A DNA stretch of 38,366 bases. Origin: an uncultured Clostridia bacterium (GTDB lineage Bacteria > Bacillota > Clostridia > RUG12999). Below the pieces are notes generated by a model. It ran no database searches. It saw only the letters and a list, made by a program, of their open reading frames with translations, and was not told the DNA's origin. Position numbers and translations under genes: made by a program. Location of the stretch: positions 1-38,366 of the forward strand of contig CAKVOK010000034.1 in assembly GCA_934792465.1 (NCBI GenBank), written 5' to 3'. Shown piece by piece: positions 17,962 through 26,214 of the stretch. The number at the start of each line of letters is the position of its first letter. The stretch's first letter is position 1.

Positions 17962-19630
17962 GAAATTTAAAACGGTTTTTAAAATTTTGATAATCGCTTT
18001 TATACTGTGTATTGCGGCGGTGCAGATGTGCATAGTGGGCAGTATAGACCGCCTGACGCAAAAGAGCAATGCGGAATATCTTGCCGGCGTATCGAATGCG
18101 ATTGAATATGAACTTATAAATAAGGTTGATATGCTCGACAGAACGGCGAAAACGCTGTCCGACAGCAGCAATCTGCAAACGTATATAATGTCCGAAAATA
18201 TCAAGGAACGAGAGTATGCCCGAAGAATGACGGAAGAACGTATGTTTGAGATAAATACGGATTTGAATCAGATTTTGGGATATATAATTCTTGATAAAGA
18301 CGGAACGGAAATGACCGTGAGCAACGTTGAAGCGCAATATGCCGAAAAGGCTGAGGAAAATTACGAAAGATATAAAGAGGAAAAGCTTACAAACGGTATT
18401 TTTTTCGATATTTCCGACGGGCTGCTGTCGATATACAAATATAAAAACGTAATGTATTATAATCTTGATTCGGCACAGGTGGATTTGATAGGCACGCTTG
18501 TGACTGTAGACCAGATTAATATTCTTGAACTCGGAATGAAGCTTAATGTGCTGGAAAGCGTAGGCATAAGGCTTGTTTCAAAGGACGAGGGCAAAGCGGA
18601 GCTGAAGCTTTTTACACAAAATAAAAAATATTCCGGCAGAGTAATAAGCAAAACGGCGGATATAACGGGGACGGCATGGTATACGGATATTAAAATGTAC
18701 GATAAAAACGTATCGTCGGACTATATGACGATATTAAGCGCCGACGGCGTTATGGTTGTAATTATTGTAATATTCGTCACGATGTTCATACTTATGTTTT
18801 ATAAAATGTATACAGTGCCCATGCGCAAGGTTGAGAAATATCTCAATAATTTTTCGCTCGGCGGAAAAAACGAGGTTTTAAACGATGTGGGAGTCGAGGA
18901 AGTAAACGACATTTTAAGCTATATAAACGATATGTTCGATATAATGAGAAGTGACGCTCATAAAATTGTGCATACGCAGGGTGTGCTTTATGAAAAAGAG
19001 GTTGAAAAGCAAAAAATACTTTTGTATACGTATCAGATGCAGATTCAGCCGCATTTTCTGTATAATACCTTCGGGTGTATAAACTATTTTGCAATTGAAT
19101 ACAATGCGCCCGAAATCATAGAAATTACGGATTCTTTAACGAAAATTCTGCGATACAGCGTGGATTCGTCCGCAGAAACAAGGATAAACGACGAGCTTTC
19201 GTATATACGGTGGTATATGAAGATTATGATGCTGAGATACCCTGATAAGATGGAACTGAATATTGATGTGGACGACGAGGTGCTGGAGCTGGCTGTGCCG
19301 GGAATGATATTGCAGCCGCTTGTGGAGAATGCCATAAAACACGGCATTTTGCCGGCAAACAGAAAATGCAGAATAGATGTTAAAGGATATTCAAAGGGAG
19401 GTTATGCTTATATAGAAATAATCGATAACGGCGCAGGCATGACGGAGCAGCAGTGCGCAGAGCTTAATGAAAAACTTAAAAATTATGAAATTCAAAGTAT
19501 TGAAACATATAACATAGGCTTGACAAACGTAAACAAAAGAATCAAGCTGACGTTCGGAAACGACTGCGGATGCAGTGTTGCTTCGGAAATTGACAAATTC
19601 ACGGATGTGAAAATAAAATTTAAAATTTAG
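17948..19630 (+). CDS. Sensor histidine kinase, YesM type
   Basis: A 560-aa membrane kinase. TM1 is at about 9-30, followed by an extracellular Cache-like sensor domain (about 35-255) and TM2 (about 266-287). A HAMP-like segment precedes the His_kinase domain, with phospho-acceptor H369 in QIQPHFLYNT. The HATPase_c domain has N461 in the N box (PLVENAIKHG), DNGAGM (493-498) and a YNIGLTNVNKRIKLTFG G2 box. It phosphorylates the response regulator encoded just upstream (14-nt overlap, translational coupling). The sensed ligand is presumably a sugar or its binding protein (inference). Confidence 0.93.
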   Translation: MRKSKKFKTVFKILIIAFILCIAAVQMCIVGSIDRLTQKSNAEYLAGVSNAIEYELINKVDMLDRTAKTLSDSSNLQTYIMSENIKEREYARRMTEERMFEINTDLNQILGYIILDKDGTEMTVSNVEAQYAEKAEENYERYKEEKLTNGIFFDISDGLLSIYKYKNVMYYNLDSAQVDLIGTLVTVDQINILELGMKLNVLESVGIRLVSKDEGKAELKLFTQNKKYSGRVISKTADITGTAWYTDIKMYDKNVSSDYMTILSADGVMVVIIVIFVTMFILMFYKMYTVPMRKVEKYLNNFSLGGKNEVLNDVGVEEVNDILSYINDMFDIMRSDAHKIVHTQGVLYEKEVEKQKILLYTYQMQIQPHFLYNTFGCINYFAIEYNAPEIIEITDSLTKILRYSVDSSAETRINDELSYIRWYMKIMMLRYPDKMELNIDVDDEVLELAVPGMILQPLVENAIKHGILPANRKCRIDVKGYSKGGYAYIEIIDNGAGMTEQQCAELNEKLKNYEIQSIETYNIGLTNVNKRIKLTFGNDCGCSVASEIDKFTDVKIKFKI

Positions 19631-19643
19631 GGAGTGCATGGCT

Positions 19644-21209
19644 ATGTTAAAAAAATTACTTATATCGGTTATGGCATTGATTACGGCTGTCGGTATGATG
19701 AACGTATCGGCGGCATATGTTCCGGAATTCAGTGTCTGGGACGGCAGTATTGATACCTCGTGGGCGGAGAACTACGACTCGGATAGCATATTTACGATAG
19801 AAACTGCGGCGCAGCTCGCCGGACTCAGAAATCTTGTATGGGAAGGAAAAAGCTTTGCGAATAAGCTGATTCGTCTTAATGCAAATATAGATTTGAACAA
19901 TCTGAACTGGAAATACGGTATCGGCGGCAGAAAAGACAGCTCGTGGGGAGCAAATACGAATTTGCAGTTCAAGGGCGAAATTCGCGGAAACGGATATATT
20001 ATAAAAAATCTCAGTATAAATCCCAATCTGTCCGATGCGTCGGAAGAATCGGGAAACAATGTAAGCGATGATGTTTTGGGACAGAACATCTGCTACGGAT
20101 TTTTGGGGTATACCTCAAGCGGTACGGTAGGCGGTATCAACCTCGAGAATGTATCGGTTACGTTCCCGAATACGCAGAAAGATATGCTTTATCAGATAGG
20201 CGGACTTGCGGGATTTACGGCAGATACGGTTTATTCGGCGTGTACCGTGAAGAATATAAAATTCTGCGGCGGTTGGTTCGCCTATGCCGGTACGCCCTGC
20301 GACCTCAATATCGGCGGACTTATAGGCGATATGAACAGCGGCACGGTTAATAACTGCTATACAAACGGGGTTGATTATACGACAATGAAAAACGGACGTA
20401 TCAATTCACGTGCATATAAATCGGGACTTCTTTGCGTATCGACAAGCTCACCGACAATAAATAATTCATATGCGGTAAATATGAAATATGACAGGGACGG
20501 CAAAACGGAGCTTTGGACAGATTATTGGCAGTATAATACGAGAAATTTCGATACATTCGTATATTGCAGGAAAAACGGTGATTCCTCATATCATACGTTT
20601 AAGACAAACGGAAAAGTATACACGGATAACTACGACCACAGACGTGAAGAAGATTTGGTAAGCGGTGCGGAGGACAAGGCGACCGCAGCCGTGTTCGGAG
20701 AAAATTTTGATTTTGCACCCGCTTTAAAAGGCGAAGGGGATAACGCAAAAACGGTTTATACAATGATAGACCTCAGCGAATACGGAATAAAATATCCTGT
20801 AACGGGAGCTGAAAAAATATTCGCCGTAAAACCGGTATTTTATTCAAACGGTACCGAGATTGACAAGCTTGAAGACGCAGGAAGCGATTTGACAGTGAAA
20901 TTCAAATCGTATAACACAACGGGTCAGTCGCAGAGCTTTGATTTGATTGAAGCCGGATATGCCGACGGCAAGCTTGCCGATGTACATAAAGAAAGCGTTT
21001 CGCTGAGCAAAAATGTACCTGTTACCGAACCCGGACGCTGGGAGCAGTGGCAGCCGTATGTATACGGGAAAACGGCAGAGGAACTGGCGGTATCGCAGGA
21101 AACGGAGGGTGAAGTTTCCGCAAAGACCGACGGAATTAATGCATTAAAGGTATTTTGCTGGGAATCCCTGGAATCACAGCAGCCGATTGCATTGGAAATT
21201 TTAAAATAA
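19644..21209 (+). CDS. Secreted GLUG-like beta-repeat protein
   Basis: A 521-aa protein. The ATG at 19644 is preferred over 19638 because GGGAG (19630-19634) is 9 nt from it. The signal peptide ends near NVSAA. The body begins VWDGSIDTSW and continues with IDLNNLNWKYG, RGNGYIIKNLSINPN and NNCYTNGVDY. These segments align with residues about 1145-1400 of the large metallophosphoesterase at the start of the operon (VWDGSVDKSW, IDLNNLNLKYG, DGNGHVIKNLSMNPN, KNSYADGVDF). The fold is probably a GLUG-like beta-solenoid that binds a surface or glycan. No catalytic residues are recognised. It is the last gene before a terminator. Confidence 0.8.
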   Translation: MLKKLLISVMALITAVGMMNVSAAYVPEFSVWDGSIDTSWAENYDSDSIFTIETAAQLAGLRNLVWEGKSFANKLIRLNANIDLNNLNWKYGIGGRKDSSWGANTNLQFKGEIRGNGYIIKNLSINPNLSDASEESGNNVSDDVLGQNICYGFLGYTSSGTVGGINLENVSVTFPNTQKDMLYQIGGLAGFTADTVYSACTVKNIKFCGGWFAYAGTPCDLNIGGLIGDMNSGTVNNCYTNGVDYTTMKNGRINSRAYKSGLLCVSTSSPTINNSYAVNMKYDRDGKTELWTDYWQYNTRNFDTFVYCRKNGDSSYHTFKTNGKVYTDNYDHRREEDLVSGAEDKATAAVFGENFDFAPALKGEGDNAKTVYTMIDLSEYGIKYPVTGAEKIFAVKPVFYSNGTEIDKLEDAGSDLTVKFKSYNTTGQSQSFDLIEAGYADGKLADVHKESVSLSKNVPVTEPGRWEQWQPYVYGKTAEELAVSQETEGEVSAKTDGINALKVFCWESLESQQPIALEILK

Positions 21210-21222
21210 TCTTATTATCAAA

Positions 21223-21255
21223 ATGGGGTTGCAAATTGTGCAGCCCCGTATTTTT
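21223..21255 (+). terminator. Intrinsic terminator ending the ten-gene operon
   Basis: Arms 21223-21232 and 21240-21249 form a 10-bp stem with two G.U pairs and a 7-nt loop, followed by A and five T. It begins 14 nt after the stop of the preceding gene. The ATG that opens a longer reading frame for the beta-galactosidase lies inside this stem, which argues against that ATG being used. The U-run is short, so termination may be partial and the GH2 gene may be fed by read-through. Confidence 0.7.
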
Positions 21256-21276
21256 AAAAACAGAATGGAGATTATA

Positions 21277-24200
21277 ATGGAAAAATTAATTGAACTTGAA
21301 AATCCGCAGATGCTTGAAATAAACAGGCTAAAGGCAAGAACTACGGTTGTTCCCTCAACAAAAGAAAATGTGTTTTACAGGAATAAAGAAGAATCCGACA
21401 TGATACAGTTGCTGAACGGGGAATATAAATTCAGGTATGAGGAATACGACTGCATATCGGATTTTTACGGCGAGGATTCGGAAGATACGGACTGGGATGT
21501 TATAACGGTGCCGTCCATGTGGCAATACTGCGGATACGGCAAACCGGCGTATCCGAACGTGGAATATCCGTTTGCCTTTGACCCGCCGTATATTCCGAAG
21601 AAAAATCCGGTGGGATATTATCGGAAGAAATTCACGGTTGCGGAAAAGACGGCGAAAACATATATTCATTTTGAGGGTGTTGACAATTGCTTTTGCCTTT
21701 ATATAAACGGAAGCTTTGCCGGATTTGCAAAAAATACGAGATTGGCAACGGAATTCGATGTTTCGGATTTTATACGCACGGGCGAAAATCTTGTTGCCGT
21801 TAAGGTGTATACATACAGCGACGCAAGCTACCTCGAAAATCAGGATATGCTGCTTGTAAACGGTATATTCAGAGATGTTTATTTGATTCATTCGGGAAGC
21901 GTATCGGTGTGGGATTATAGCATTATTACGGATTGTACAAGTGTAAAATGCCGAACCGAGCTTGAATATCACGGAGAAACCGGCTACGAAACGGAGGTGA
22001 GCATAGACGGAGCGGTACAACGGCGAAAGACGGAAAAAACAGCCGATTTTGAGTTTGAAATTGAAAATCCGAAGCTTTGGAATTCGGAAACGCCGAATTT
22101 GTATACGCTTACGATAAAGCTTTATAAGGACGGCAAGCTTGTTGAGGTTCATACGAAAAAAGTGGGTTTGAGGAAGTCCGAGGTTAAAAACGGCAGATTG
22201 CTTTTGAACGGCAGTCCAATATATATTAAGGGGATAAACCGCCATGAATATAATTGCAAGACGGGACGGGCGATAACGGCGGAGCAGATAAAACGGGAAA
22301 TAATGCTGATGAAAGAAAATAATATAAACGCCGTCAGATGCTCGCATTATCCGAACGACCCGACGTTTTATGAATATGCGGCGATTTTCGGAATTTACGC
22401 TGCGGACGAAGCCGATATAGAAACTCACGGCTGCGATGTGAGCGGCGACCAGGGGTATTTGAGCAAGAGCAGAGAATGGGAAAAAGCTTATCTTGACAGA
22501 ACGGAACGCATGGTAAAACGGGATTCAAACGAAACCTGTATTATAATCTGGTCGATAGGAAACGAATGCGGACAGGGCGAGAATCTGAAAGTGTGCAGCG
22601 ATTATCTTAAATCCCTTGAAGATGTGAAGCCGATACTCCAGGCGCAGGACGATGCGGAAAATCCGCAAATATCGGATTTCAGACAATGCGGTTACTGCAA
22701 CGTCGGCAGACTGTATGATTTTGAGGATAATCATGAAAAACCGCTTATTATAACGGAATATGCACATTCCATGGGGAACAGCCCCGGCGCATTGGAGGAT
22801 TACTGGAATGTTATTTATCATAAGGCGAACGCTGTCGGCGGATTCGTATGGGAATTTAAGAATCACGGATTTTACAGCGAAGATGAAAACGGGAATCCTA
22901 TGTACCTTTACGGCGGAGATTTCGGCGATGTTGTGCATTGGAGCAATTTTACACTGGACGGATATTTGTTCTCGGACGGCAGAGAAAAACCTGCGATAAA
23001 AGAGCTGAAAGAGGTTCATGCGCCGGTGTGGCTCGAAAGCGGCGAGAATATAACGCTGTACAATACATATGATTTTCTTTCGCTCGATTACCTTAAAGCG
23101 GAATGGGAGCTTGCGGAGGACTGCAATGTGATTCAGAGAGGAAAGCTTGATGTGCCGCCGATACCGCCGCACGAGAGTGGGGAGTTTGAGATACCTTACA
23201 GGGCGTTTAAGGCTTTGCCGGGGGCGGTATACAGAATAAATATGAGGTTTTATGACGGAGAAAGGCTTGTATCGGAAAAACAGCACAGACTCAATGTCTT
23301 TGAGAAAAACGAAAAATTCAAAAAAACACCGTTCGCTTTCAAAGCGGATAAAGACAAAATGACGGTCGAAACCGAAAATGCCGAGATTTCATTTGAAAAC
23401 GGCATGATAAAGCGCTATGTGCATAAAGGAAAAATTCTTATAAATCATGCGGCGAAAATTTGCGTGTACCGTGCGCCGACCGATAACGACGGCATAGAAA
23501 ATCTTTTCCGCAGAAAAATCGACGAATGGGATAGACGACTTTTACAGTATATGACATATGTGCCGCATAAAACGGATATGATTTGCGAGGCTGACTGCGT
23601 AATAGTGAAAACATCGGGAAAGATAATGCCGCCGTCGAGATATGTGGGATTTGATGCGGAGATAAATTATTATATATACGCAGGAGGAGAAATTCTTACG
23701 GAAATTGTGTGCGAACCGTATGGGGATATGCCGGAGTGTCTGCCGAGGTTCGGTATGGTTTTTGAGCTTGATAAAAAATATAAGTATGTTGAGTGGTACG
23801 GCAGGGGTAAACACGAAAACTATGCGGACAGATGCTTAAGTGCGCCATTCGGATTGTATAAATCCGATATATCGGATATGAATACCGAGTATGAAGTGCC
23901 GCAGGAAAACGGAACGAGAACGGAGGTTTCTTTTGCGGTGGTGAGTGACGGGACGGACGAGGGATTTTCAGTGATAGGCTGCCCGAATTTCCAATTTTCG
24001 TATCATGATTTCACACTTGAAAATTTGCGGAACGCACGGCATATGAACGAACTGAAAAAATCGGATACGAACTTTTTGTATATTGATTATAAGATGAGAG
24101 GACTCGGAAGCAATTCGTGCGGCCCGGAACCGGAGGAGCAGTATGAATTCAGACCGCATTCGTTTCGCTTTGCGTTCGTTCTGAAGCCGGGTGCGAACGT

Positions 24201-24315
24201 TTCGGAAGCACTTGATTATTCAAGAATGGAATATGATATAAAAACGGAAAAAATCTCCGATTATATTAAATCGGAAAGGGGAGCGGCAAAACAGAATTTC
24301 GACTGCCGTGATTAA
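21277..24315 (+). CDS. lacZ: GH2 beta-galactosidase, LacZ type
   Basis: A 1012-aa cytoplasmic protein without a signal peptide. The ATG at 21277 has GGAG 6 nt upstream; the longer in-frame start at 21223 lies in a terminator stem. It has the full five-domain LacZ plan: a jelly-roll sugar-binding domain (WDVITVPSMWQYCGYG, PYPFxF-type loop), an Ig-like domain, and a TIM barrel with INRHEYNC and VRCSHYPND. The acid/base is E430 (WSIGNECG) and the nucleophile E494 (ITEYAHSMGN). A second Ig-like domain and the C-terminal beta-sandwich (YVEWYGRGKHENY) follow. It hydrolyses terminal beta-galactosides, and some relatives act on other beta-sugars. No dedicated promoter was found between the upstream terminator and the start, so it is probably expressed by read-through. 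Confidence 0.93.
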   Translation: MEKLIELENPQMLEINRLKARTTVVPSTKENVFYRNKEESDMIQLLNGEYKFRYEEYDCISDFYGEDSEDTDWDVITVPSMWQYCGYGKPAYPNVEYPFAFDPPYIPKKNPVGYYRKKFTVAEKTAKTYIHFEGVDNCFCLYINGSFAGFAKNTRLATEFDVSDFIRTGENLVAVKVYTYSDASYLENQDMLLVNGIFRDVYLIHSGSVSVWDYSIITDCTSVKCRTELEYHGETGYETEVSIDGAVQRRKTEKTADFEFEIENPKLWNSETPNLYTLTIKLYKDGKLVEVHTKKVGLRKSEVKNGRLLLNGSPIYIKGINRHEYNCKTGRAITAEQIKREIMLMKENNINAVRCSHYPNDPTFYEYAAIFGIYAADEADIETHGCDVSGDQGYLSKSREWEKAYLDRTERMVKRDSNETCIIIWSIGNECGQGENLKVCSDYLKSLEDVKPILQAQDDAENPQISDFRQCGYCNVGRLYDFEDNHEKPLIITEYAHSMGNSPGALEDYWNVIYHKANAVGGFVWEFKNHGFYSEDENGNPMYLYGGDFGDVVHWSNFTLDGYLFSDGREKPAIKELKEVHAPVWLESGENITLYNTYDFLSLDYLKAEWELAEDCNVIQRGKLDVPPIPPHESGEFEIPYRAFKALPGAVYRINMRFYDGERLVSEKQHRLNVFEKNEKFKKTPFAFKADKDKMTVETENAEISFENGMIKRYVHKGKILINHAAKICVYRAPTDNDGIENLFRRKIDEWDRRLLQYMTYVPHKTDMICEADCVIVKTSGKIMPPSRYVGFDAEINYYIYAGGEILTEIVCEPYGDMPECLPRFGMVFELDKKYKYVEWYGRGKHENYADRCLSAPFGLYKSDISDMNTEYEVPQENGTRTEVSFAVVSDGTDEGFSVIGCPNFQFSYHDFTLENLRNARHMNELKKSDTNFLYIDYKMRGLGSNSCGPEPEEQYEFRPHSFRFAFVLKPGANVSEALDYSRMEYDIKTEKISDYIKSERGAAKQNFDCRD

Positions 24316-24327
24316 ATGAGGGATTCA

Positions 24328-24369
24328 ATTGTATTTGTGTCGTCTCACAAAAGATGGTACGAATACAAT
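24328..24369. other. Long-loop inverted repeat downstream of GH2
   Basis: Arms 24328-24338 and 24359-24369 pair over 11 bp (one G.U) around a 20-nt loop. No U-run follows directly. It lies between the GH2 stop and the repeat-type terminator at 24419, and may simply be 3'-end structure. Confidence 0.3.
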
Positions 24370-24418
24370 CATGTTATAACGGGCAGATTAAGACCGGTGC
24401 GGAAAAATATTTAAATAA

Positions 24419-24463
24419 GGCACGGATAATTTTGTGAAAACGAATTTGTCCGTGCCCTTTTTT
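24419..24463 (+). terminator. Rho-independent terminator, repeat copy B
   Basis: Arms 24419-24435 and 24440-24456 with a GAAA loop, followed by a C and six T. It differs from copy A (82-119) at only 2 of 38 positions and has the same orientation. It sits between the convergent GH2 gene and the AraC-type regulator gene, whose stop codon follows at 24471. Sequence just before both copies is also alike (TATTTAAA, then a purine-rich stretch). Confidence 0.88.
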
Positions 24464-24470
24464 ATAATCC

Positions 24471-25250
24471 CTATCTAAGCTCCGAAAGCCCCTTTCTGTA
24501 TTGATGAGGCGTTTGACCGTATATGGCTTTAAACACTCGGTTGAAGCTGCGAATACTTCCGAAGCCGCTTTCGAGAGCCGCCTGCGTTATGGTTAAATCA
24601 CATCTTTTCGAGAGTAATTCACATGCCTTGTTAAATCGGCAAATATTCAGAAATTCACAAAATTTCATTGAAAAGCATTTATTAAATATTTTTGAAAAAT
24701 AATGATATTCATATCCGAGAGAATCGGCTGCGTTTTTCAGCGTTAAGTTTTCGGTATAGTTTTTGTATATGTATGTCGAGATTAAATCGGCAATATCGGG
24801 GTCAACGGATTTTTTCAGCGGTTCGGCATTCCCGATACATTGGCTGCATATTGCGTACAGGCAGGAAATGCGGCAATAGAGGTCGGTATTTGCATCGGAA
24901 AGAAAAACCTTTTCAAAAAACTTCTGAATATCCGTGTCGCATTTGAATGAGGAAAAGGCGGTTCCGGTGTAGTTGTTTGCGAATGCCGGGATATGGTCCT
25001 CCGAAAAAACGCCTACCCAGGCTTCGGAATTGCCGTGAAGTTCAAACGAATGAGGTTCGTTCGGAGAAATAAGCAAAAATTGTCCTTGAGCCAAATCAAT
25101 ATTAAAGGCATTCAGTTTAACATGATTAACTCCGCGTAAGACGTAAATCAGTTCGTAATTGCGGTGAAAATGCATGGGAAGCTCCGCATCGGCATATATT
25201 ACGGCATTGTAATTGAAATTGTCTATGGAATTTGTATGCTGATATATCAT
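24471..25250 (-). CDS. AraC-family regulator with cupin sensor
   Basis: A 259-aa cytoplasmic transcription factor; GGAG lies 8 nt before the ATG. The N-terminal AraC cupin domain (about 10-100: MHFHRNYELIYVLRG, ISPNEPHSF) should bind a small ligand. The C-terminal double helix-turn-helix spans about 158-255 (TLKNAADSLGYEYHYFSKIF, TITQAALESGFGSIRSFNRVF, GQTPHQYRKG). It is transcribed divergently from the glycyl radical activase and enzyme genes, and the two promoters abut. It is therefore most likely the local regulator of that pair, and possibly also acts on the GH2 gene (inference). Confidence 0.93.
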   Translation of the reverse strand: MIYQHTNSIDNFNYNAVIYADAELPMHFHRNYELIYVLRGVNHVKLNAFNIDLAQGQFLLISPNEPHSFELHGNSEAWVGVFSEDHIPAFANNYTGTAFSSFKCDTDIQKFFEKVFLSDANTDLYCRISCLYAICSQCIGNAEPLKKSVDPDIADLISTYIYKNYTENLTLKNAADSLGYEYHYFSKIFNKCFSMKFCEFLNICRFNKACELLSKRCDLTITQAALESGFGSIRSFNRVFKAIYGQTPHQYRKGLSELR

Positions 25251-25282
25251 GATAAATACTCCAATCTTAATTTCTGTCTATA

Positions 25283-25311
25283 ATTTTATAATAAATTTCT
25301 TGCAATGTCAA
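25283..25311 (-). promoter_or_regulatory. Promoter of the AraC-family gene
   Basis: Read on the minus strand: TTGACA (25311-25306), a 17-bp spacer, then TAAAAT (25288-25283). The -35 hexamer directly abuts the -35 hexamer of the oppositely directed promoter at 25300-25328. Confidence 0.75.
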
Positions 25312-25328
25312 TAGTAAATTTATAAAAT
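25300..25328 (+). promoter_or_regulatory. Promoter of the glycyl radical activase/enzyme operon
   Basis: TTGCAA at 25300-25305, a 17-bp spacer, then TAAAAT at 25323-25328; a second -10-like TATAAT follows at 25327-25332. The predicted leader is about 25 nt. The -35 is suboptimal and abuts that of the divergent promoter, which suits activation by the AraC-family protein (inference). Confidence 0.7.
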
Positions 25329-25358
25329 ATAATAAAAAGGTCAAAACGGGGTGAATAC

Positions 25359-26204
25359 ATGAAAGGGATTGTGTTTTCGGTTGAAGAATTTTCGGTTTTT
25401 GACGGTCCGGGCATCAGAACAACTGTGTTTTTAAAGGGATGTCCGTTAAAATGCAGCTGGTGTCATAATCCGGAGGGACAGCGCAAAGAAACGGAAATTA
25501 TGAGAAATACAAACGGCTGTCTGCATTGCGGAAATTGCACGAAATGCGGAACAATAAAAAACGGGAAGGTGATTTACACAGAAGAGTCTGTTAAAAATTG
25601 TCCGAAAAATTTGTTAAGAAAATGCGGAATGGAATATACTCCGGAGCAGCTCTGCGAAAAACTTCTTAAAAACAAAAGGATTTTGGAGCATGGCGGAGGT
25701 GTGACGTTTTCGGGAGGAGAACCGCTGCTGCAAAACGAGTTTTTGGAGAAATGTCTGAAATTGCTTAGAGGTAAGCTCAATACGGCGGTTCAGACAAGCG
25801 GATATTGTGACAATAAAATTTTTGAAAATGTAATGTCGCTTGCGGATTATTTTCTGTACGATTTGAAGATAGCCGATGATGCGATGCATAAAAAATATGT
25901 CGGTGCATCAAACAAAAATATACGAAACAACTATGAAGCACTCGCAAAATCCGGAAAAGATTTTGTTACAAGAATACCGCTGATTCCGGGAGTGACGGAT
26001 ACGGCGGAAAATATATCCGAGCTTGCCGAATATATGAAAAGCAACGGCGTTTGTTATGCGGAGCTTATGCCGTATAACAAAATGGCTGGAGGAAAATACG
26101 CAAGCGTAGGCAGAGTGTATAAACCGGCATTCGACCCCGATATGCAGCCGCAGACGCATGAAGAAATTTTCGAAAAATACGGAATTAAAATAAAAGTATT
26201 GTAG
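25359..26204 (+). CDS. Glycyl radical enzyme activase (radical SAM)
   Basis: A 281-aa enzyme of the PflA-like family. It uses S-adenosylmethionine and a [4Fe-4S] cluster to abstract a hydrogen from the glycyl residue of its partner. The radical-SAM cluster motif is C28-x3-C32-x2-C35 in GCPLKCSWCHNPEGQ, and the SAM-binding TFSGGEPLLQ lies at about 115-124. Between them is a ferredoxin-like insert with cysteines 54, 57, 60, 63, 81 and 89. It is shorter than the two-cluster insert (two CX2CX2CX3C motifs) of most non-PFL activases, so it may carry only one auxiliary cluster. The gene precedes the glycyl radical enzyme by 10 nt, so the two are clearly partners. Confidence 0.93.
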   Translation: MKGIVFSVEEFSVFDGPGIRTTVFLKGCPLKCSWCHNPEGQRKETEIMRNTNGCLHCGNCTKCGTIKNGKVIYTEESVKNCPKNLLRKCGMEYTPEQLCEKLLKNKRILEHGGGVTFSGGEPLLQNEFLEKCLKLLRGKLNTAVQTSGYCDNKIFENVMSLADYFLYDLKIADDAMHKKYVGASNKNIRNNYEALAKSGKDFVTRIPLIPGVTDTAENISELAEYMKSNGVCYAELMPYNKMAGGKYASVGRVYKPAFDPDMQPQTHEEIFEKYGIKIKVL

Positions 26205-26214
26205 GAGGATAATC

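Noticed and set aside
21223..21276. Longer N-terminus for the GH2 beta-galactosidase
   Set aside because: The upstream ATG lies within a terminator stem and has no ribosome binding site; the ATG at 21277 has GGAG at good spacing and starts a normal LacZ N-terminus.
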